A stretch of 64,000 bases of DNA from Kitasatospora sp. A2-31. Lineage in GTDB: Bacteria > Actinomycetota > Actinomycetes > Streptomycetales > Streptomycetaceae. Positions 27,280 to 35,384 of this stretch are shown in pieces. The stretch lies in assembly GCF_022288725.1 (NCBI RefSeq), contig NZ_JAKNTA010000006.1, positions 384,460 to 448,459 on the forward strand, written 5' to 3'. A model generated the notes under the pieces. The model was not told the DNA's origin, did not search any database, and worked only from the letters and a program-made list of their open reading frames with translations. The number at the start of each line of letters is the position of its first letter. Within the stretch, counting starts at the first letter, position 1. The translations under genes and the position numbers were made by a program.

Positions 27280-29058
27280 TCAGCGGGTCGGCGTGAAGTA
27301 GTGCAGCACCGTGTTGAAGCGCTGCTCGGCCTCGTCCCACTCGGTGCTGCGCTCCGGGCTGGAGGAGTAGATCGCGTAGCTGGTGCCGTCGTCGTCGATG
27401 AACTCCGCCTCGATCGCCCGCCGGCGCCCGCCTTCCTTGGCCGCGTAGCTGAACTCCCAGACGGCCGCGTCGTGCCCGTTGACCGCGACGCCGGTCAGCT
27501 TGTGCTGGCGGTACTCCTTCAGCTTGGAGACGGTGGTCTCCATCTGCCGCAGGTGCTCCAGCGGCTTGACGGACTGGCCGACGGTGACGGCGAACTGCAG
27601 GTAGTGGGTCCGGTTGTCCGGGCTGTAGAAGATCTGGTTGGCGGTGTCCGTGCTGCGCTGCCAGGCCGGCTTGGCCACCGGCAGCGGGAAGCGGAAGCCG
27701 GCCGGGTCGTCCACCCACTGGAAGCCGGTGGGCGGCGGGTCGACGGTGCCGGAGGGCTGCGGCTCGCCCGAGGCGGTCGGAACCGGGTCCACGGCCGGGG
27801 GGCCATCGTGCCGGGTGGCCAGGAAGGTCGCGCCGGCGGCCACGACGGCAACCGCCAGCGCGGCAGCGGCGGGCCGAAGCACGTTGCGGCGCTTGGCCGG
27901 ACCGCGCGCGGGCGCGACGGGGTGCACCACCGGCGCGATCGGTGAGGTGTACGCCGCAGCCGCCTCGGGGGGCGCGCCCGCCACCCCGGCGGTACCGAGC
28001 GTCCCCGGCACGGCGGCGCCCGCGCCGGGCGCTCCACCGCCGACCAGGGGCACCGAACCCGGGTCGGCCACGGTCCCCGGCACCTCCGGCCGCGCCGCGG
28101 TCGGCGCCTCCGACTCGGCGGCCGGGGCGGGCTGCTCCGCATCCTCGGTCCGGTCGACCACCGGTACCGACTGGGTCGGCGTCTTCACCGGAGCGACCGG
28201 CTTGAAGCCCATGGTGTGCCCGGCCTTCACCTCGGCCAGCATCCGGGCCGCCTCGTCGGCGGTCGGCCGGTCGGCCGGGTCCTTGGCCATCAGCGCCGCC
28301 AGCACCGGGCCCAGCGCCCCGGCCCGGCGCGGCTCCGGCAGCGGGTCGCCGACGACGGCGGCGAGCGTGGTCAGCGGCGAGGTCCGGCGGAACGGCGACT
28401 CGCCCTCCACCGCGGCGTACAGCGTCGCGCCGAGGCCCCAGAGGTCCGAGGCCGGGCCCGGCCGCTCGCCCTGGGCCCGCTCCGGCGCCAGGTAGTCCGG
28501 CGATCCGACCAGGTCGCCCGGCCGGGTCAGCTCGGTCGAGCCCTCGTACGTCGCGATGCCGAAGTCCAGCAGCACCACCCGCCCGGTGCCGCGCTCCAGC
28601 AGGACGTTGGCCGGCTTCACGTCCCGGTGCAGCACGCCCAGCTGGTGGCCCCGGTGCAGGGCCGCCAGCACCTGGCTGCCGACCTCGGCGGCGGCGCGCG
28701 GCTGCAGGGTGCCGTCCTGGCTGATCACATCGGCCAGCGAGCGGCCGTCGACCAGCTCCATGACGATCCACGGCCGGCCGTCGTGCTCCAGCACGTCGTG
28801 CACGGTGATCACGCCGGGGTGCTTGATCCGGGCGGCCGCGCTGGCCTCCCGCTTCATCCGCGCGTGCAGGATCTGGAGCTCCTCCTCGGGGAGGTGGCTG
28901 ACGGTGAGCTCCTTGACCGCGACCTCGCGGTCCAGCATCCGGTCCCAGGCCCGCCAGACCGTGCCCATCCCGCCGCGGCCCAGCCGGTCGCCCAGCTCGT
29001 ACCGCCCGGCCAGCAGCCGCTCCGCCTCGGCCGCGTCCGGCCGGTCCTGCACGCCCAT
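27280..29058 (-). CDS. Receptor-type Ser/Thr protein kinase
   Basis: 592 aa. Active Hanks-type kinase: glycine loop GRGGMG (27-32), Lys49 in VAVK, catalytic HRDVKPAN (Asp146) and DFG (165-167). A Pro/Ala-rich juxtamembrane linker leads to one membrane helix (around residue 400) and a C-terminal domain of about 150 residues beginning GFQWVDDPAGFRFPLP. A similar DPSGFSVALP domain occurs in the kinase at 30946. ATG at 29058 is preferred for GGGGAG 8 nt upstream; an in-frame GTG lies 24 nt before it. No PASTA repeats are present. Confidence 0.92.
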   Translation of the reverse strand: MGVQDRPDAAEAERLLAGRYELGDRLGRGGMGTVWRAWDRMLDREVAVKELTVSHLPEEELQILHARMKREASAAARIKHPGVITVHDVLEHDGRPWIVMELVDGRSLADVISQDGTLQPRAAAEVGSQVLAALHRGHQLGVLHRDVKPANVLLERGTGRVVLLDFGIATYEGSTELTRPGDLVGSPDYLAPERAQGERPGPASDLWGLGATLYAAVEGESPFRRTSPLTTLAAVVGDPLPEPRRAGALGPVLAALMAKDPADRPTADEAARMLAEVKAGHTMGFKPVAPVKTPTQSVPVVDRTEDAEQPAPAAESEAPTAARPEVPGTVADPGSVPLVGGGAPGAGAAVPGTLGTAGVAGAPPEAAAAYTSPIAPVVHPVAPARGPAKRRNVLRPAAAALAVAVVAAGATFLATRHDGPPAVDPVPTASGEPQPSGTVDPPPTGFQWVDDPAGFRFPLPVAKPAWQRSTDTANQIFYSPDNRTHYLQFAVTVGQSVKPLEHLRQMETTVSKLKEYRQHKLTGVAVNGHDAAVWEFSYAAKEGGRRRAIEAEFIDDDGTSYAIYSSSPERSTEWDEAEQRFNTVLHYFTPTR

Positions 29059-29216
29059 CGGCGACCGCTCCCCCTCATCCACCTGCCGTCACCGCGACGG
29101 AGGGCCTGGTGCAGACCACAGTTCGAACAAATCCCACGCACACATTAGGCGGCCCGCCCCCGACCCGGTAATCTCCCCCGGCGCCCGGGCCGGCCGCAGG
29201 CGCCCGGCGGGCACCG

Positions 29217-30311
29217 TCAGCCTGCGAACATCACCACGGCGGCCACACCGAGCACCAGCAGCAGGAAGACCCCGCCGACCAGGACGGGGCCCAGCAGCGC
29301 GGGCGGGATCCGCGGCGGCCGCACCGGCGCCGGCCCGGCGGCGGCCGCCACCGCCTCCCGGTCCGCGCCGCCCCGCCCGCGCCGACGCGGGCTCAGCGGC
29401 ACCAGCGGGGCCTCCGGTCGCACCGCGAGCACCCCGGCCGGCCGCTCGCCGTCGACCGGCTCGGGCACACCCACCAGCAGCGCCGCCAGCTCCCTGCGGA
29501 CGGCCGCCGCACCCGGTCGCAGCGCCGGGTCCGGCTGCAGCAGCCGCTCCGCCAGCGGCGCCAGCGGCCCGCACGCCGCCGCGGGCTCCCGCCGGCCGTC
29601 CCGCACCGCCGTCACCAGCTCCGGCACACCCGGCTCGGGGAAGGGCGAACGGCCGGTCACCAGCCGCTGCAGCAGTACGCCGAGCGCCCAGCAGTCACCG
29701 GCAGCGCCGCCGTCCAGCGGCCAGCGCTCGGCGACCGGCCCGACCAGGGCGGCCCGCACGTCGTAGCGGCGGCGCCCACCCGGTCCGCCCAGCTCCTCGG
29801 CCAGTGCCTCCTCGGCCACCCCGGAGAGCAGTCCGCCGAGCATCGCCGCGCCGTCCTCGCAGACCAGCACCGAATCGACGGTCAGATTGCCGTGCGCGAG
29901 CCCGGCCTCGTGCAGCGCCCTCAGCGCGCCCGCCAGATCGGCCGTGATCTCGGCCACCCGGTACGGCGGGAGCGGCCCCGGAGCCACCAGCTCGGCGAGC
30001 GCCACGCCGACCGGCGCCTCCTCGACCGTCCACAGCACGTCACCGTCGACGAACGCCCCGGCCCCCTGCAGCAGTCGGGGGTGCACCGGCGCCGCGGACC
30101 CGGCGGCCGCCACCTTCCGCACCAGCCGCTCGCCCTGCTCGGGCATCGGCTCGTCCGGCTCGTGACCCCCCGTCAGCACCGGCGGCAGCTCCAGGCCGCG
30201 CAGCCGGACGGTGTCGCCGGTCCGCTCGTCCACGGCGGACGCGCGCAGCGCCTCCGGACGGTCCGTCAGCAGATAGCGCCCTGCCAGTATCCGACCCGGG
30301 CCCGCTCGCAT
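29217..30311 (-). CDS. Degenerate protein kinase (pseudokinase) with C-terminal membrane anchor
   Basis: 364 aa. The overall layout follows a Hanks-type kinase, but key residues are lost: the Lys strand reads VRLRGLEL, the catalytic loop reads HGNLTVDSV instead of HRDxKxxN, and DFG is replaced by MLGGLLS. Late kinase-lobe motifs remain (GDCWALGVLLQRLVTGRSPF). The protein ends with an Arg-rich stretch and one membrane helix (about 335-360). It is expected to be catalytically inactive and may scaffold or regulate the two flanking kinases. It reads in the same direction as both. Confidence 0.85.
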   Translation of the reverse strand: MRAGPGRILAGRYLLTDRPEALRASAVDERTGDTVRLRGLELPPVLTGGHEPDEPMPEQGERLVRKVAAAGSAAPVHPRLLQGAGAFVDGDVLWTVEEAPVGVALAELVAPGPLPPYRVAEITADLAGALRALHEAGLAHGNLTVDSVLVCEDGAAMLGGLLSGVAEEALAEELGGPGGRRRYDVRAALVGPVAERWPLDGGAAGDCWALGVLLQRLVTGRSPFPEPGVPELVTAVRDGRREPAAACGPLAPLAERLLQPDPALRPGAAAVRRELAALLVGVPEPVDGERPAGVLAVRPEAPLVPLSPRRRGRGGADREAVAAAAGPAPVRPPRIPPALLGPVLVGGVFLLLVLGVAAVVMFAG

Positions 30312-30370
30312 GCGTGTTCCTCTCGCTCGCGCCCCAGCCTAGTTGGCACCACCGCATTAGGCTCGGTCCC

Positions 30371-30907
30371 ATGGACTGGACCGATCTCATCGACACGGCC
30401 TTCGACGTGGCCGGCAACAGCAGCAGTAGCACGCGGGCCGAAGCTCTGCGAACCGTCGAGGCGAGCGTCGCGCCCGACGAGAAGCCGGTCGCGTCGACGG
30501 CCGGGCGCCATCCCGACCACTTCCGCAAGGGGGTGCTGGTCCTCACGACCCACCGGCTGCTCTTCCTCAAGGACGGCAAACCGCCCGTCCCGGTTCCGCT
30601 TTCCGCGGTCACCGACGCGACCGTGACGAAGAGCCGGATCAACGGCGAGGTGCTGCTGGTGATCGCGCTCACCGGCTCGCACCGGTTCGAGGACGTGGTC
30701 AAGGCCGAGGTCTTCGCCGAGCAGGTCCGGGCCGCCGCCCGGCTGGCCCGGGAGGCGGCGCAGAGGTCCCAGGCCGCCGCCCCGGCCGCGGCGCCCTCGT
30801 CCGGCGCCGACCTGCTGGACCAGTTGGAGCGCCTCGCCGCCCTGCACGGCGCCGGGGCGCTCACCGACGAGGAGTTCAGCCGCGCCAAGCAGCGCCTGAT
30901 CGGCTGA
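30371..30907 (+). CDS. PH-like and SHOCT domain protein
   Basis: 178 aa. Residues about 50-115 form a bacterial PH-like domain (LVLTTHRLLFLKDGK). The C-terminus is a SHOCT motif (LLDQLERLAALHGAGALTDEEFSRAKQRLI). These are small interaction modules often linked to membrane or stress proteins; the exact role is unknown. TAGGCT lies about 7 nt before the ATG and no ribosome binding site is visible, so a leaderless transcript is likely. It is divergent from the pseudokinase gene (59 bp) and convergent with the next kinase. Confidence 0.85.
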   Translation: MDWTDLIDTAFDVAGNSSSSTRAEALRTVEASVAPDEKPVASTAGRHPDHFRKGVLVLTTHRLLFLKDGKPPVPVPLSAVTDATVTKSRINGEVLLVIALTGSHRFEDVVKAEVFAEQVRAAARLAREAAQRSQAAAPAAAPSSGADLLDQLERLAALHGAGALTDEEFSRAKQRLIG

Positions 30908-30945
30908 CCGCCCGGCGCGGGCCCCGGTCCGGCCGGCTGGACCTC

Positions 30946-32970
30946 CTAGGGCGCGGGCTGGAAGGTGCCGAACACGACGTCCCGGACGCTCGCCTGCGCA
31001 CCCCAGTCCGCGTCGGGCACGATCCAGTAGATCGAGTAGCCGTACTTGGCGGGCGTGCCGGTGACGAAGCCCCGGTTGAGCGAGTGCATCTTGGGCGTGC
31101 CGTTGGTCCACTCCCAGTCCGCCGCGTTGGTCCACTGCCGGTAGGTGATCGCCGCCAGGTTCAGCCGCTGGTAGTTGCTCACCTGACCGCGCACCGAGGG
31201 CTCGGACTCCTGCCAGTCGGCGACGGCGCTCGGGCCGGGCGTGTTGGTCCACTCGATCCGCAGCTGGCTGCCGTTGGCGCCCTTGAAGATGCGGCGGTTG
31301 GAGTCCGATCCGGCGGGCTGCAGCCAGTCGGGCAGCGCCACCGAGAAGCCGGACGGGTCCTTGTACTCGTGGAAACCGGCGGGCACCGCCGGGCCGGCCG
31401 GGGTCGGCGCCGCCGCGGAGGACGGGGCCGCCGGGCTGCCGGCCGCGGGGCCGGGGGCCGTGGCGGACGGGGTGGCACCGCCGGGCGCGGCAGCGGTCTG
31501 CGCGGGGGACGCCGGGGGCGCCGCGCCGGTGGGCGCGGCCGGCGGGGTGGTCCCCGCGGGCGTGCTCGCCGCCGGGGTGCCCGCAGCCGGGGCCGAGGAC
31601 TCCTGCGCCGCCGGCGAGGTACCGGTGGCGCTCGCGCCGGTGGTGGCCGCCGCCGCGGAACTCTGGCCGGCGCCCTTGGGCGACCGCTGCTCGGAGCCGC
31701 CGAAGGCCTGCACCACCGCGACCACGCCGGCGATCAGCAGCAGCACCACGACCGCGGTGGCCACGGCCAGCCGCCGCCGGCCGGTGCGCGGGTCGGCGCC
31801 GGCCGCCTGGGTCGCGCCCAGGGTCCACTCGCTGGTCACCGGCCGGATCGGCTCGGCCGGCGGAGTGGCGGCGCGCTCGGCGGCGTCACCGGCGCCACGC
31901 GGTTCCACGGCCTCCGCACCGCCCTCGGCGGCCTCGGCCGCCGGCTGCTCCCCGTCCTTGGCCCGGCTGCCGACCCGGACGGTGCCGAGCAGCCCACCGA
32001 CCGGCGGTCTGCCGGCCGGCTTCGTCGGCTTCGCCGGGCTCTCTTGCCCACCCGCCGGCTTCGCGACGTCGGCGGCGGCTCCGGTGCCGACCGCCTTCAC
32101 CGGCATCGCGTGCTCGGTGGTCGACTCCGCCCGTGCGGTGGCCTCGGCGACCACCCGCTTGAGCATCGAGCGGGTCTGCGAGGCGTCCAGCCGCTCGGCC
32201 GGGTCCTTGGCCAGCAGGCCCTCGATCACCGGCCGCAGCGGCCCGGCGTTCAGCGGCGTGCTGAGCTCCTCGGTCATCACCGCCGTCAGGGTGGCCAACG
32301 CCGAGCCCCGGTCGTACGGCGGCCGCCCCTCGACCATCGCGTACAGCGTGCCGCCCAGCGACCAGAGGTCGGCCGGCGGGCCGGGCTTCTGCCCGCGGGC
32401 CCGCTCCGGGGATATGTACGAGGGGGCCCCGACCAGCATGCCGGTGGAGGTCACCGAGGCGTCCCCCTCCACGCTGGCGATGCCGAAGTCGGTGAGCACC
32501 ACCCGGCCGTCCTCACCGATCAGCACGTTGGACGGCTTCACGTCGCGGTGCAGGATGCCCAGCGCGTGGGCCGCGACGAGCACGCCCAGCACGTCCAGCG
32601 CGATCTCGGCCGCCCGGGCGGGCCCCAGCGGCCCGTCCTCCTTGATCACGTCGGCCAGCGAGCGGGACTCGACCAGCTCCATCACGATCCAGGGCCGGTC
32701 GTCCTCCTCGACCACGTCGAAGACGGTGACCGCCGAGTTGTGCCGGATCCGGGCCGTCGCCTTGGCCTCGCGCAGCGTACGGACGATCAGCCGGTGCTTC
32801 TCGTCCTCCTCGACGCTGCCGTTCATCCGCAGTTCCTTGACCGCGACGATCCGGCCGAGCATCTCGTCCTCGGCGCGCCAGACGGTGCCCATGCCGCCGC
32901 GCCCGAGCACGGCGTTCAGCCGGTATCGGCCGGCCAGGAGCCGGCCGGTGGAACCCTGCGCCTGGGTCAT
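30946..32970 (-). CDS. Receptor-type Ser/Thr protein kinase
   Basis: 674 aa. Active kinase domain: GRGGMG (23-28), Lys45 in VAVK, HRDVKPSN (Asp143), DFG (161-163). A long Pro/Ala/Glu-rich linker precedes a single membrane helix near residue 430, then an extracellular Ala/Pro/Thr/Ser-rich stalk and a C-terminal domain starting GFHEYKDPSGFSVALP that resembles the one on the kinase at 27280. It may sense an envelope signal. ATG at 32970 has GGGGGAA upstream; further upstream in-frame codons are less likely. Confidence 0.92.
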   Translation of the reverse strand: MTQAQGSTGRLLAGRYRLNAVLGRGGMGTVWRAEDEMLGRIVAVKELRMNGSVEEDEKHRLIVRTLREAKATARIRHNSAVTVFDVVEEDDRPWIVMELVESRSLADVIKEDGPLGPARAAEIALDVLGVLVAAHALGILHRDVKPSNVLIGEDGRVVLTDFGIASVEGDASVTSTGMLVGAPSYISPERARGQKPGPPADLWSLGGTLYAMVEGRPPYDRGSALATLTAVMTEELSTPLNAGPLRPVIEGLLAKDPAERLDASQTRSMLKRVVAEATARAESTTEHAMPVKAVGTGAAADVAKPAGGQESPAKPTKPAGRPPVGGLLGTVRVGSRAKDGEQPAAEAAEGGAEAVEPRGAGDAAERAATPPAEPIRPVTSEWTLGATQAAGADPRTGRRRLAVATAVVVLLLIAGVVAVVQAFGGSEQRSPKGAGQSSAAAATTGASATGTSPAAQESSAPAAGTPAASTPAGTTPPAAPTGAAPPASPAQTAAAPGGATPSATAPGPAAGSPAAPSSAAAPTPAGPAVPAGFHEYKDPSGFSVALPDWLQPAGSDSNRRIFKGANGSQLRIEWTNTPGPSAVADWQESEPSVRGQVSNYQRLNLAAITYRQWTNAADWEWTNGTPKMHSLNRGFVTGTPAKYGYSIYWIVPDADWGAQASVRDVVFGTFQPAP

Positions 32971-33220
32971 TCGGAACGTTCCCCCATGTGGTGCTGGCCG
33001 GTCGTGACGACGCATCGGCCCGACGCCGGGCCCGAACGCCAAGCCTCCATCATCCCCTGTCCCGCGGGGTCACGACCACCCGCCCCCCGGCCACCCTGGC
33101 TCCGCACCCGGCGCGAACCGGCGCTCCGTGCCCGATCTGTGATCGAAAACGCTGTTCGAGCACGCCGGGGCGCTGCTACCGTTCGGCAGCTCACAGTCTT
33201 TCCGGGGGGATTCGACGCCC

Positions 33221-33784
33221 ATGACCGCACCCGCAGAAGGCGCTGACGGCCAGTCGGGACGGCCGCGGACGGCCCAGCACTACTCGGTGGCACCGGCACA
33301 GGCCGCCCCCGAGGGCTACGTCGCCCCGGGCATGCCCGGCACCCCCGCGGCCGACTACCGGCCCGACCCCGCCGCCGGGCGGGCACGCCCCCGCCGGACC
33401 GGGGCGGCCGTCGCGGTCGCCGTCACCGCGATGCTGGCCGGTGCGGCCGCGTACGGCACCGCCCCGGCCCGGGTCGAGAGCACCATCGGCTGGCTGGCCA
33501 TCGCCCTGGCCGCCGCCGTCGCCTGGCCGCTCGGCCGCCTCGGCGGCCGCAACCGCCTGCTACCCCCGCTCGGCGCCCTGCTGGCGGCCGGTTCGCTCTT
33601 CCTCGGCCAGTTGCTCGGCCAGACGCTGCGCCTGCACGACGTGTCCGGAACGCCCTACGGCGAGCTGCTGCGCGGCGCCCTGACGACCTGGCGGGCCGAG
33701 CGCCACCCGCTGGACCTCGCCTTCTACGGGATCGCCCTGGTCGGCGGATTCCTGCTCACCCGCCGCACGGCCGACCCCGGCTGA
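33221..33784 (+). CDS. Small membrane protein, unknown
   Basis: 187 aa. A soluble Pro/Ala-rich first 60 residues is followed by four predicted membrane helices (about 60-80, 88-105, 112-130, 160-178). No family recognised. GGGGGGA lies about 10 nt before the ATG. The gene is divergent from the kinase at 30946 across 250 bp and ends at a strong hairpin shared with guaB3. A link to the neighbouring kinase is possible but unsupported. Confidence 0.75.
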   Translation: MTAPAEGADGQSGRPRTAQHYSVAPAQAAPEGYVAPGMPGTPAADYRPDPAAGRARPRRTGAAVAVAVTAMLAGAAAYGTAPARVESTIGWLAIALAAAVAWPLGRLGGRNRLLPPLGALLAAGSLFLGQLLGQTLRLHDVSGTPYGELLRGALTTWRAERHPLDLAFYGIALVGGFLLTRRTADPG

Positions 33785-33786
33785 CG

Positions 33787-33825
33787 GCAGGGCCCCCGCC
33801 GGATCGCGTCCGGCGGGGGCCCTGC
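33787..33825. terminator. Bidirectional hairpin terminator
   Basis: Perfect 17-bp stem (33787-33803 with 33809-33825) and TCGCG loop between the converging membrane protein gene and guaB3. Confidence 0.85.
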
Positions 33826-33839
33826 TGCGGTCGTCGGGC

Positions 33840-34967
33840 TCAGCGGTGGTTGAGCGCCGGGTTGACCGTCACCTCGACGCGCTGGAACTCCTTGAGCTCC
33901 GTGTAGCCCGTGGTGGCCATCGCCCGGCGCAGCGCGCCGAACAGGTTCATGGTGCCGTCGGGGGTGTGCGACGGGCCGGTGAGGATCTCCTCGGTGCTGC
34001 CGACGGTGCCGAGGTCCACCCGCTTGCCGCGCGGCAGCTCCTCGTGCACGGCCTCCATGCCCCAGTGGAAGCCCTTGCCGGGCGCGTCGGTGGCGCGGGC
34101 CAGCGCGGCACCGATCATCACCGCGTCGGCGCCGCAGGCGACGGCCTTGGGGATGTCGCCGCTGTAGCCGACGCCGCCGTCCGCGATCACGTGCACGTAG
34201 CGGCCGCCGGACTCGTCCATGTAGTCGCGGCGGGGGGCCGCCACGTCGGCGACGGCGGTGGCCATCGGCACCTGGATGCCGAGGACGTTGCGGGTGGTGT
34301 GGGCGGCACCGCCGCCGAAGCCGACCAGCACGCCGGCCGCACCGGTGCGCATCAGGTGCAGGGCGGCGGTGTAGGTGGCGCAGCCGCCGACGATGACCGG
34401 GACGTCCAGCTCGTAGATGAACTGCTTGAGGTTGAGCGGCTCGGCGGCGCCGGAGACGTGCTCGGCCGAGACGGTGGTGCCGCGGATGACGAAGACGTCG
34501 ACGCCGGCGTCCACGACGGCCTTGGAGAACTCGGCGGTGCGCTGCGGCGAGAGAGCGGCGGCGGTGACCACGCCGGAGTCGCGGACCTCCTGGATCCGCT
34601 GCTTGATCAGCTCGGCCTGGATCGGCGCGGAGTAGATCTCCTGCAGGCGGCGGGTGGCGGCGGCCTCGTCCGGGATCGAGGCGATCTCGTCCAGGAGCGG
34701 CTGCGGGTCCTCGTAGCGGGTCCAGAGGCCTTCCAGGTTGAGCACGCCGAGGCCGCCGAGGCGGCCGATCGCGATGGCCTGCTGCGGGGAGACCACGCTG
34801 TCCATCGGGGCGGCCAGGAACGGCAGCTCGAAGCGGTAGGCGTCGATCTGCCAGGCGATCGAGACCTCCTTCGGGTCACGCGTACGGCGGCTGGGGACGA
34901 CGGCGATGTCGTCGAAGGAGTACGCCCGGCGGCCGCGCTTGCCTCGCCCGATCTCGATCTCAGTCAC
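33840..34967 (-). CDS. guaB3: GuaB3 family IMP dehydrogenase-related protein
   Basis: 375 aa (beta/alpha)8-barrel of the IMPDH/GMP-reductase superfamily, without CBS domains. It starts VTEIEIGRGKRGRRAYSFDD as in other actinobacterial GuaB3 proteins. Where IMPDH has its catalytic Cys loop GPGSICTTR, this protein reads GFGGGAAHTTR, so the usual thioimidate Cys is absent at that spot. Some GuaB3 proteins have been reported as GMP reductases; activity here is unproven. GTG at 34967 is chosen for GAAGGG upstream; ATG at 34994 is an alternative. It lies downstream of guaB but beyond a terminator, so it needs its own promoter. Confidence 0.88.
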   Translation of the reverse strand: MTEIEIGRGKRGRRAYSFDDIAVVPSRRTRDPKEVSIAWQIDAYRFELPFLAAPMDSVVSPQQAIAIGRLGGLGVLNLEGLWTRYEDPQPLLDEIASIPDEAAATRRLQEIYSAPIQAELIKQRIQEVRDSGVVTAAALSPQRTAEFSKAVVDAGVDVFVIRGTTVSAEHVSGAAEPLNLKQFIYELDVPVIVGGCATYTAALHLMRTGAAGVLVGFGGGAAHTTRNVLGIQVPMATAVADVAAPRRDYMDESGGRYVHVIADGGVGYSGDIPKAVACGADAVMIGAALARATDAPGKGFHWGMEAVHEELPRGKRVDLGTVGSTEEILTGPSHTPDGTMNLFGALRRAMATTGYTELKEFQRVEVTVNPALNHR

Positions 34968-35042
34968 TTCGAGCCCTTCTGGTTTGTTGCTCATGCCCGC
35001 CGGGTCACCCCGGCCGCCCCCAGTATCCCGCACCGGCTGTTA

Positions 35043-35309
35043 GTCGCGCGCTCGCCTCCGGGGCGCTCCGACCCGGTGCCGACGGTCGTTGCTCCAAGGC
35101 CCCTCGTCCCTCACGTCCTCCTCGCGCCTCCCTCTCGACACCGGCACACCCCTCCGGCTCGGCGCGGGGGTCGCGCGCTCGCCTCCGGGGCGCTCCGACC
35201 CGGTGCCGACGGTCGTTGCTCCAAGGCCCCTCGTCCCTCACGTCCTCCTCGCGCCTCCCTCTCGACACCGGCACGCCCCTCCGGCTCGGCGCGGAGGTCG
35301 CGCGCTCGC
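35043..35309. repeat. 127-bp tandem duplication with partial third copy
   Basis: Two adjacent copies (35043-35169 and 35170-35296) of a 127-bp unit that starts GTCGCGCGCTCGC, differing at only two positions seen by eye, followed by 13 bases of a third copy before the match decays. The length is not a multiple of three and no gene-like frame covers it. It lies in the presumed guaB3 promoter or leader region. Confidence 0.95.
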
Positions 35310-35329
35310 GTCCACGGCGCCGTAGGCGC

Positions 35330-35363
35330 GAGGGGCCCGCCACCTGGTGGTGGCGGGCCCCTC
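35330..35363 (-). terminator. guaB terminator
   Basis: Perfect 15-bp stem (GAGGGGCCCGCCACC and its complement) with a TGGT loop, about 20 nt after the guaB stop codon. Confidence 0.85.
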
Positions 35364-35384
35364 GGATGCGTGCGGTGCGTGCGA

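Larger units (their letters stand above)
34968..35384. other. guaB-guaB3 intergenic region
   Basis: 417 bp between two minus-strand genes. From the guaB side it holds the guaB terminator (35330-35363), then the 127-bp tandem repeat (35043-35309) and a short stretch before guaB3 with a GATACT -10-like hexamer (minus strand, about 35022-35027). Since guaB is terminated first, the guaB3 promoter probably lies in or next to the repeats. Confidence 0.6.
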
